Source of the DNA: Endozoicomonas elysicola
Lineage (GTDB): Bacteria > Pseudomonadota > Gammaproteobacteria > Pseudomonadales > Endozoicomonadaceae
Assembly (NCBI RefSeq): GCF_000710775.1
Contig: NZ_JOJP01000001.1
Coordinates: 4,636,232-4,700,231 of the forward strand
DNA: 64,000 nucleotides
Reading direction: 5' to 3'
The notes under the pieces: model-generated
The model's input: the letters and a program-made list of their open reading frames with translations, nothing else
What the model was told of the DNA's origin: nothing
The model's database searches: none
In this document: piece by piece, positions 57,177 through 64,000 of the stretch
Layout: each line of letters starts with the position of its first letter
Position numbering within the stretch: the stretch's first letter is position 1
Position numbers and translations under genes: made by a program

Positions 57177-57694
57177 GTCACCGTATTATTTTCGACGACC
57201 CTGCCAGTCAAATTTACAGTAACGCCCCTGATAACGGAGAGGTCACCATTCAAATCACAAATTCTCAGATCTCCCTGACTGCCAGTAATCACATTTCCTT
57301 CCCCCTGAAATGTAATATTTCTCGTTCCTCCCCAGGCAACAGTTGCCACACTTGGTATGACTGAAGCTCTAATCAACTGATCAACGCCGGCATCCAAAGC
57401 GCCATTGCCATCTATATCCAGAAAAATGATCCAACCATTATTCCATGAGGCTGGTGTTGCCAAACATGTGGCACTGTCATTTGAAGGGCATACTGTCACA
57501 CCACTGCCCTGTTTCATCGCCTCAGCTCTGGCAAAAAAAAGGCTTGATATCAGGTTTCTCTGAACTGATTCAAGATTTGCCCTAGTCGAAATCTGGCCAA
57601 TCCTCGGAGCCGCTATGGATAAAATAAGCGAGGAAATCAGCACAACAATAATAAGCTCAATCATGGAAAACCCTCTCAGGCTGAATAGCTTCAT
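57167..57694 (-). CDS. fimT: FimT/GspH-like pseudopilin (module 2)
   Basis: Prepilin MKLFSLRG before FSMIELIIVVLISSLILSIAAPRIG, Glu5 present. The core ARAEAMKQGSGVTVCPSND and WNNGWIIFLDIDGNGALDAGVDQLIRA is GspH-type. It has 175 residues. AGGAGATGGGG precedes the ATG. First gene of module 2. Confidence 0.9.
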   Translation of the reverse strand: MKLFSLRGFSMIELIIVVLISSLILSIAAPRIGQISTRANLESVQRNLISSLFFARAEAMKQGSGVTVCPSNDSATCLATPASWNNGWIIFLDIDGNGALDAGVDQLIRASVIPSVATVAWGGTRNITFQGEGNVITGSQGDLRICDLNGDLSVIRGVTVNLTGRVVENNTVTCP

Positions 57695-57904
57695 ACCCCA
57701 TCTCCTGAGAATTTCTGCTAATCCTTTTGTAGCGGCAAAAAAAGAGAAGCAAATAGATCTAAATCAGGGAGGACATGACAATCTGTCAAATTAAAAATGA
57801 TTTAAAAAATCAGTGGCTGTTATGAAAGGATACAAAAGGATTTTTGACAGATAATCAGGACTTATTTCTGCTATTATTTAATTCTCGTTTTCCAATAAGA
57901 GTTA
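57695..57904 (-). promoter_or_regulatory. Gap between pilus modules 2 and 3 with TTTGACAGAT repeats
   Basis: The 210 bases should contain the module-2 promoter. TGACAATCTGTCA (57776-57788) is a perfect palindrome. The word TTTGACAGAT appears once on each strand, around 57780-57790 and 57844-57853, as an inverted pair. A TTGACA within the minus-strand copy could be a -35, but no good -10 was found at 16-18 bases. Confidence 0.35.
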
Positions 57905-58312
57905 TTACTTCCAGCACTCTTGGGGAGCCTGTATTCCAAAATGATCCAGAGTTATCTCTGTGCAGCCTGAATCCGTTGCCTGAACATCTGTGTTTAAGGC
58001 AGTAGCCGTCAGGGTAAATGAGGCGCTGTCAGCTTCAACACTGATCGTATAATACCCTTCGGGAGAGCTATTCCCCCCCAGACTGTTAACTGCATTTGTA
58101 TACGCATGGTTGATGGAATACCAGCGCTCCTGAGCCGCAGCAGCAGCCGTCAATGCCGACCAGGCATCACTTCGCCGGACTTCATACATATATTGGCTAT
58201 AGGAGGGATACACAATACCCGCCAGAATGCCAATAATGGCAACGACAATGATCAGCTCAGGCAGGGAAAAACCCTGTTCACGATTCTTAGTCACGGGCAC
58301 ATTTCCATTCAT
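57905..58312 (-). CDS. pilE: Type IV pilus minor pilin PilE-like (module 3)
   Basis: Prepilin MNGNVPVTKNREQG before FSLPELIIVVAIIGILAGIVYPSYSQYM. Glu5 is present, but residue 4 is Pro instead of Ile. The body (TAAAAAQERWYSINHAYTNAV, GGNSSPEGYYTISV, SFTLTATA) closely parallels module 2. It starts one base after the pilY1 stop (TGATATG). About 121 mature residues, two late Cys. Confidence 0.9.
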   Translation of the reverse strand: MNGNVPVTKNREQGFSLPELIIVVAIIGILAGIVYPSYSQYMYEVRRSDAWSALTAAAAAQERWYSINHAYTNAVNSLGGNSSPEGYYTISVEADSASFTLTATALNTDVQATDSGCTEITLDHFGIQAPQECWK

Positions 58313-58313
58313 A

Positions 58314-61300
58314 TCAATCAATCCATGGAATCCTGAAAATCTGCCACCAGCTCTGTCGTCCTTCAGAACTGAAACTGTATTCAAGATTAGTCGAAGTAAT
58401 GCTCCCTCCCGCGCCCTGAGTCACTGCGGTCAGTTTTCCTTGCTCCCCCTGGTGCACCACTGGTGAAGAGGCATAGCCAACCCCCAGACTCACCTTATCA
58501 AGAGAGCGCTCAATTTCCAGACTATCGACTTGCACACTGCCAAGCACGGCATCGGGAGATGCAGTGCCTGTCAAATAGTGAAGGGCATACAGAGAGCTTG
58601 TGCCATCAATGGAGCAGCTGTCAGATGGTGGGCTGTACTCGGTCAACAGAATTTGAGAGAACAATCGGGCAGCTTTATTCACACTGCGTCCCGAAGGGGC
58701 AGATCCGTCATAGCTTAAAGGAAGCTTCCATCCACCCTGTCCAGCAACCACGTCCTGTAGCATTCCAAAACTATTAATGGTTTGAGAACCCACTACAAAT
58801 GGGATATAGGAAGAACCGGACTTCTTCAGGACATCGCCATTAGTAAAAACAGCCACATCACCCACGTTAACCAGGTTGCTCTGGCTCACAGATGCGTATG
58901 TAAATTCTTTTGTACTGTTCAATGGCTCCTGAATACCATAAAAATAGTTGGCCGCAGTATCACGATTATCACCAGCAGTTAGCAGGCGCCCTGTACCGGA
59001 ATAAACCCAGAAACTGTTTTCATCGGTGACCGTCATGGGTGGAGCCATAATGGGTTGACCAGCATCCATAAAAACATTCAAGCTGGAACTGCCCAACGTA
59101 GATGCCAGCTTCAGTCGCATTAATTTCCCTGTCAGACTGGTTCCCCCGGTTTCCACAGTGCCAAAGTAAACAGCATCATCTTTGTAATCCCTGTCCCAGT
59201 CCTCAGCCACCATATCTCCGGCATAAGCAGCGGAATAAGATGTCATCAGAGGGTCAAAGCCGGAAACAAAAGACTTGTTGTTCAGGTCATAAACAAAGAC
59301 TCGGAGATTCTGGTCTGACGTTCCCTGCTCAAGAGCAGACCGCAGTGCTGTGGAGCTGCTGCCCGCTGGCCCGGAGCCAAACACCAGATACCATTCGTTT
59401 TGTGCTGGATTGCTCCAGTCCGTTTCTCCATTAGCACTAACACCTGCCTCACGCCTTTTAACCAGTGCAGGGCGCGAGGTTGTAAACCCCAGGTCCGCAT
59501 GGGAAATTTCAGCCAGTAATTCAGGTGGCTGCTCTGGGTCAGTGACATCCAATACCACCCAGGCAGAACGCATGGTGCGACTTTCACTGCCAATGGTTAC
59601 ATCAATATCACCACCTCCAAGCCGCATCCCCACTACCAGAACCGTACCCCAGCCATCTGGATGATCACTGTCATCCGGAAAGATATTCGCATCAAAGACC
59701 ATGGGTTCTGAATCCATGTAATAAACATGAGGGTAATCTTCTTCGGTCAACCAGCGCATGTGAGGCAGCAGATTCATAGGCGCGTAGCTCCATAACTCTG
59801 AGCCCAGAGGGTGCTGTACTTCATTATTATCCGATGTCAGCTCATAGCTGTATGAACTTTCATCCCAGAAGCCACCGTTAAATGCATGAATCAGACCATC
59901 ATTGGCCCCTACATAAAGAATATGTCTTCGATTGAGGTATTGATTACGAAATGTACGATAACTGCTGTCATTGTAATAAGAGTCAAAACGGCTATCAGGT
60001 GTAGCAACCAGTCTGGGGGTCGAATGCACGATATCACCAAGACGCCAGACATCATCCATACCATCCTCATCAAAATCGATGGTGCGGGAACGCGTTCCGG
60101 ATAGCTCCTCTCCGCGAACATAATTAACGACCGTAGACACATCACTGGAAGAAATCCCCAAGTATCCCTCATGACCGGCAAAGGTTGAGGATATAAAGGG
60201 TTGCTGCTCACCCGTATCAACCTGCTGATTATTATTGGAATCAAGCCAGGTCAATATATGCCGGCCACCAGAGGCAAGAGCATTGTAGGTTCTCTGGTTT
60301 GTTAGATCGCTCAATAAGGCCAGCTGCTCTCTGGCATCCCAGATGGTTTCCAAAGATGAGAGTGATTTCAATGAACCATCTGCCACTTTGGTAACACCAA
60401 AGTCATTGGAGGTATAACGCTGGACCATTGTCTGGCCGGCATTAGGATCAAAAAATAGCTCAACAATCTTATCGGTGTTGTAGTCATCGAGCTGGGCGTT
60501 ACCATTACCATCTTCTCGAATATATCCTTTGCTATCGATGAATAGTGAATGAAGAATCCCCCCCCATGTTACCGATTTACCGTTAACATCGAGGTTTGGC
60601 TGAAACAACGCCTGATAAATAGCACCGGTTCCTGTGGAGCTATTGGCAAATAGAGCAGCATTCGTCGCGGAAGAGACTCGACTGGAAATGTCTTCCAGAA
60701 CCTGCCCCAACTGACTGGAAAGCAGGGCTGGATTCCTTGAAAAAAAGTAGTTATCTGGCAGGCCATCTGAACCAAGGGCTCCGGTCACGTTATTTCTATT
60801 ATCCCACTCGCGGTTATCGCCTGCATCAATACTGCCATCACCATCGGCATCATGATTTGGGCTGCCATCACCATCCAGATCTATGAACCCACCGTATTTG
60901 GCAGCCAGAAAAAGTGGTTTGGGCAACACACCCGCGGCAGACCCGGAAGCAGTAAAGTCGGTGACCTGAAACGCTGTTGTTCCTTTATAGGCATAACTAC
61001 TTTGTAACCCATCATTGCCTGAACTCCCGGTCACCGTGTATGAGAAACGCATATTCAGGCCAGCAAACACACCGTCCACTTGCACAGCTACTCTGACTTC
61101 ATTAGCGTTAAAACCCGTTGTATTCAGAGTACTGTCTGCGGTTTGGTTGCATTGGTCTCCGACACAGAACTTGACTCTTGAAGAAGCATCGTAGTCATAG
61201 TCATTGCCCCAGAGAGAATCTTCCCAGGTAAAAAGCAGAGATCCCTGAACCACTTGCCCAGATCCATCGAGTATTAGCTCTTCAACGACAACATCGGTTA

Positions 61301-63110
61301 ACGTACAGTCACTGCCACTGCCGGAAAAATCACCTCCGCCACTGCCAAAGTTTGAACTGGTCTGACAAACAGGCTGAAAAGTGAATGTCTTTCCATCCAC
61401 ATTCAGGGTAAAACTGGGCATAGTTTCGGCCAGCTCAATGGCGTAAGTTTTAACTTTCTGGATGCCATCAAGGTCTGTTCGTAAGTCTGTAGTGTTACCA
61501 TGAAAAGCCAACCCTGATACTTGATAGCCGCCTTCCAGCTGAGGAATCTCCGGACATAAACCGACGGCATCAGAAAGACCCGATAAATACTTAGCAGTAC
61601 ATTGGCGCGTACTACCAGTACCACCCACCAGATATTGGCCGGCAAAACTACCACCGTACTCATGATCTCCAACCTCGTCGGTTTTGCTATTTACGGAGCT
61701 GGTGCCAGACATACCCGGAAGGTCTGAGCTACTGGATAGCTGGTCGGTATCAAATGAGTTCAACCCAGTGGATAAAACAATAATTGAGCAATTGGCACAG
61801 GCATTATCTGCAAACATTGGGTTCGCCCAGCTCTCTCTGGACAGGTCACTGACAAAGGAGCTGTCATTGCTGGTGTCAAAACTGCTGGTGGCTGTCGTTT
61901 CTCCCGCAAAGTAACGCAGTGCTTCGAGATAAAGTTCCGCCAGTGGGTTCCCCCACATACTGCAGTGACGGGAAGAGTATGTACTTCGGCTGGATTTAAA
62001 CGTTGATACAGAGATGCCATAGCTATTGCAGTCCGTATATTTGTTTTGAGAAAAACTGTACTTCGCCAGCCTGAACTGATTAATGTTATGAATAATCCCT
62101 TCTACATTGGTGAATCGTCCAGAAGAAAGCTCAATCTCATCATCGGAGCTCTGAGTATTGCCACCAATCTTGTTGATATTTCTTCGCAGTACACCACCAG
62201 AAATATTTTTGTCATAAGAACCACTGATTAAACCGAAGCGGATATCCCCAGACTCACCGTACTGCTGGAGCAGGCCTATGGGCTTACTCTTTCCATTACT
62301 GTAAAGCTTACAGCGATCGGTATTTACAGAATCCTTATCAGTTACACAGGCTTCAATATAAACATCATTTGTCGTCAGCCTGTAACTGGTGGATGGGCTG
62401 TTTTGAGCTCCCCACTGGCACTGCTTTACTTCTGTTGAAGCCCATCGAGGCCAGGCTTCTCTGGCAACCCTGACTTCAGGAGTTCCATTTTCAGAGTCGG
62501 CAACACTGCAAAGGCTGATCTCACTGTTGGTATAGGGCGTAAAATTTTCGGTGGGCACACCCGAATCACTGCTTCTATAGATCTTCACAAACGCATGTAC
62601 GTCTCTGGGAATATAAGCACGCTCCAAAATCGTTTGATTATTGGTATCTGTCGATCGCTTACCACCAAAGAGCACCGTTCTCAGGATGTCCATCCGTGTC
62701 ATGGTCGCCCAGTTCAGGAAGTTACCACTCCAGGGTGCCTGGGATGTGGTGCAGTAATGCTGGTTATCTCCAGAGGCTTCGGCTACCGGAGAATAGCGTC
62801 CAGAAGAGTACTGGTAGCACCAGTTACTGTCGAAATAACCCAGATAATCAAAGCTGTCCACATAGCTGGTATCCAGTCTGCCATCCGAATCCAGGTCAGT
62901 GTAATCACTGTACGCTTTTTTAAATAACTCATGGTCGACAGACATGACCAGCATGACCAGCGGTTCCGAGGTATTACTGATCAAGGGAGGTGTTACTGCA
63001 TAATCACTCGATACAGCTTCAGCATTGACCCGTAATGAAAACAGCAACAGCAGAAGCCCGGACAACACAATCTGCCTGAGAGTAAGCCTTTGTGAGGTAT
63101 ATCGATCCAT
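58314..63110 (-). CDS. pilY1: PilY1-type large tip protein (module 3)
   Basis: A 1598-residue secreted protein with a signal peptide (LSGLLLLLFSLRVNA). The opening LVMLVMSVDHELFKKAYSDYTDLDSDGRLD parallels module 2 and again lacks a DxSxS MIDAS. Calcium-type Asp loops (DLDGDGSPNHDADGDG, DWDRDYKDD) recur. The C-terminal propeller (YVGANDGLIHAFNGGFWDE, NEWYLVFGSGPAG) is PilY1-like. ATG 63110 is directly preceded by GGAGGTGATC, a ten-base full complement of the 16S rRNA 3' end, and is preferred over ATG 63122. It is 45 bases after pilX. Confidence 0.92.
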   Translation of the reverse strand: MDRYTSQRLTLRQIVLSGLLLLLFSLRVNAEAVSSDYAVTPPLISNTSEPLVMLVMSVDHELFKKAYSDYTDLDSDGRLDTSYVDSFDYLGYFDSNWCYQYSSGRYSPVAEASGDNQHYCTTSQAPWSGNFLNWATMTRMDILRTVLFGGKRSTDTNNQTILERAYIPRDVHAFVKIYRSSDSGVPTENFTPYTNSEISLCSVADSENGTPEVRVAREAWPRWASTEVKQCQWGAQNSPSTSYRLTTNDVYIEACVTDKDSVNTDRCKLYSNGKSKPIGLLQQYGESGDIRFGLISGSYDKNISGGVLRRNINKIGGNTQSSDDEIELSSGRFTNVEGIIHNINQFRLAKYSFSQNKYTDCNSYGISVSTFKSSRSTYSSRHCSMWGNPLAELYLEALRYFAGETTATSSFDTSNDSSFVSDLSRESWANPMFADNACANCSIIVLSTGLNSFDTDQLSSSSDLPGMSGTSSVNSKTDEVGDHEYGGSFAGQYLVGGTGSTRQCTAKYLSGLSDAVGLCPEIPQLEGGYQVSGLAFHGNTTDLRTDLDGIQKVKTYAIELAETMPSFTLNVDGKTFTFQPVCQTSSNFGSGGGDFSGSGSDCTLTDVVVEELILDGSGQVVQGSLLFTWEDSLWGNDYDYDASSRVKFCVGDQCNQTADSTLNTTGFNANEVRVAVQVDGVFAGLNMRFSYTVTGSSGNDGLQSSYAYKGTTAFQVTDFTASGSAAGVLPKPLFLAAKYGGFIDLDGDGSPNHDADGDGSIDAGDNREWDNRNNVTGALGSDGLPDNYFFSRNPALLSSQLGQVLEDISSRVSSATNAALFANSSTGTGAIYQALFQPNLDVNGKSVTWGGILHSLFIDSKGYIREDGNGNAQLDDYNTDKIVELFFDPNAGQTMVQRYTSNDFGVTKVADGSLKSLSSLETIWDAREQLALLSDLTNQRTYNALASGGRHILTWLDSNNNQQVDTGEQQPFISSTFAGHEGYLGISSSDVSTVVNYVRGEELSGTRSRTIDFDEDGMDDVWRLGDIVHSTPRLVATPDSRFDSYYNDSSYRTFRNQYLNRRHILYVGANDGLIHAFNGGFWDESSYSYELTSDNNEVQHPLGSELWSYAPMNLLPHMRWLTEEDYPHVYYMDSEPMVFDANIFPDDSDHPDGWGTVLVVGMRLGGGDIDVTIGSESRTMRSAWVVLDVTDPEQPPELLAEISHADLGFTTSRPALVKRREAGVSANGETDWSNPAQNEWYLVFGSGPAGSSSTALRSALEQGTSDQNLRVFVYDLNNKSFVSGFDPLMTSYSAAYAGDMVAEDWDRDYKDDAVYFGTVETGGTSLTGKLMRLKLASTLGSSSLNVFMDAGQPIMAPPMTVTDENSFWVYSGTGRLLTAGDNRDTAANYFYGIQEPLNSTKEFTYASVSQSNLVNVGDVAVFTNGDVLKKSGSSYIPFVVGSQTINSFGMLQDVVAGQGGWKLPLSYDGSAPSGRSVNKAARLFSQILLTEYSPPSDSCSIDGTSSLYALHYLTGTASPDAVLGSVQVDSLEIERSLDKVSLGVGYASSPVVHQGEQGKLTAVTQGAGGSITSTNLEYSFSSEGRQSWWQIFRIPWID

Positions 63111-63155
63111 GATCACCTCCATTTCCCTGTTAACTTCTTACGACCAACTCGAAAA

Positions 63156-63782
63156 TCAGCTGCTTTTCTTATACGACGATTGCAACATTACCCGTGAATC
63201 ATTTGAGCCACCGGTCGCCAATGCAGTAATCCGATAGAACTGAGCCCAGTCTCCACGGTTGGCCGGATCAGGCAAAGGCCCTGGCGCTTCTTTGGCGATA
63301 TAGCAGCGAAATTCAATAATGTATTTTGCCTGAGCCGATATACCGCTGATTGAAATCGTAGTAACTCTGTGTTGATTACTATCACTCCAGACAGTGCCAG
63401 TTTGCCAAGGCTCGGAAACTCCGGGATCACAGCTACCTATATCGTCAATATCGGATCCTGAAAAACAGTACCCATTATCGCAATCTACATTAAAGCCAGA
63501 TAAGGTAAGTGCATTATTGGCAATGAAGTTTTCAGCCTCTTTTAATGCTGCCTCAGCCGCATATAGTGCCATCTGTTGATCCTGGTAATTACCACTCATT
63601 TTTTCTTCGAGGGTTGCCATTTTCACCGCTGTTAACCCTGCAACCGTGATGACCAGCAGCATGACCAGGCTAACCAGTAACACACTCCCTCTTTCTAATG
63701 GCCAGGGAGTCAATAAACGGCTTTGCTGAAGAACCTCAGGATACTGTTCTGGCATTGATGCGTTTATGTGCCCTCCCATCAC
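63156..63782 (-). CDS. pilX: PilX-like minor pilin (module 3)
   Basis: A long leader ends PWPLERG before SVLLVSLVMLLVITVAGLTAVKMATLEEKMSGN, followed by QQMALYAAEAALKEAENFI, the clearest PilX signature of the three. Glu5 is absent as usual. The C-terminal QFYRITALATGG and RVMLQSSY match module 2. Length is 208 residues from a GTG overlapping the pilW stop; an ATG at 63779 is an equal alternative. Confidence 0.9.
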   Translation of the reverse strand: MMGGHINASMPEQYPEVLQQSRLLTPWPLERGSVLLVSLVMLLVITVAGLTAVKMATLEEKMSGNYQDQQMALYAAEAALKEAENFIANNALTLSGFNVDCDNGYCFSGSDIDDIGSCDPGVSEPWQTGTVWSDSNQHRVTTISISGISAQAKYIIEFRCYIAKEAPGPLPDPANRGDWAQFYRITALATGGSNDSRVMLQSSYKKSS

Positions 63783-64000
63783 AGCCCCCGGTTCCTTAAC
63801 TTAATGGTTTTCATGAAACTGCGTCGAACATACAGATCGTTTGGCAATATTCTCTGGCCCGCAAAGAAATAGGCCTGGGCTTCTGGCGCAACTTCAGTGA
63901 AGCTCCGAACCAGTAATTCAAGCTTGATTGTGATTATGTTCAGCCACTCATCGCTGTAGGGTGTTATTTCACCGGCAGTCATATACCGGTTTGCAATACC
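63779..64000 (-). CDS. pilW: PilW-like minor pilin, C-terminal part (module 3, partial)
   Basis: The frame is open to the window edge; about 73 codons are visible. It opens with GIANRYMTAGEITPYSDEW and has IITIKLELLVRSFTEVAPEAQAYFFAGQRI. This corresponds to the PilW C-terminal region after the conserved V-x-A-I-x-I-x-L-L segment seen in module 2 (AIRIHLLTQSTGQ). Position immediately upstream of pilX, with overlapping stop and start, supports the assignment. The N-terminus with its prepilin leader lies beyond the window. Confidence 0.78.
   Translation of the reverse strand, partial: GIANRYMTAGEITPYSDEWLNIITIKLELLVRSFTEVAPEAQAYFFAGQRILPNDLYVRRSFMKTIKLRNRGL

Overview
The window looks like chromosomal DNA of a marine gammaproteobacterium of the Oceanospirillales/Endozoicomonas type. 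This is an inference, because no rRNA gene is present. It rests on Pseudomonas-like synteny blocks (trpGDC next to a Vfr-type crp; djlA-murU-amgK beside lptD-surA-pdxA-rsmA-apaH; pilC and pilD-coaE), a TAXI-type TRAP transporter, a type III secretion chaperone pair, a eukaryotic-like protein kinase, and numerous short inverted-repeat elements.

Layout. 1-4.5 kb: the end of trpG, then trpD and trpC, a lipoprotein Cu/Zn superoxide dismutase, a Vfr-like CRP, an ABM-fold monooxygenase-like protein and an OsmC protein. 4.5-12 kb: hinT, cysZ, trxB, zapG/yhcB, a cysteine-dioxygenase-like cupin, a medium-chain reductase, zapE and an SDR that has lost its Tyr/Lys pair. MITE-like inverted-repeat elements lie in the gaps. 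12-19 kb: a secreted rhodanese, agmatinase and arginine decarboxylase (putrescine synthesis), djlA, and the MurU/AmgK cell-wall recycling pair. 19.6-28 kb: the outer-membrane biogenesis and maintenance cluster lptD-surA-pdxA-rsmA-apaH. It is interrupted by a kinase-like gene next to a MITE-like element, and it lacks apaG.

28-40.8 kb: pilC, followed by about 8 kb of accessory DNA before pilD-coaE. That DNA holds a SnoaL-like protein, a TAXI TRAP permease and receptor, a KdgM-like small porin, a decayed rtcB remnant, a CesT-type chaperone with a short partner gene, and fabV. nadE follows coaE on the other strand.

41-64 kb: a very large type IV pilus region, all on the minus strand. A degenerate FimX-type c-di-GMP receptor is followed by three successive minor-pilin/PilY1 modules. 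Each reads fimT-pilV-pilW-pilX-pilY1-pilE in transcription order; the third runs off the window. The second and third modules resemble each other closely. The first is divergent: its PilY1 is shorter with a canonical VWA MIDAS, and it carries an extra small Cys-containing secreted protein. PilC, PilD, FimX and the modules would work together: PilD processes the prepilins, PilC is the inner-membrane platform, minor pilins plus PilY1 form the priming and tip complex, and FimX links assembly to c-di-GMP.

The most interesting signals are the three tandem PilY1 modules, the chaperone/effector-like pair, the kinase inserted in a housekeeping cluster, and the decayed rtcB fragment.
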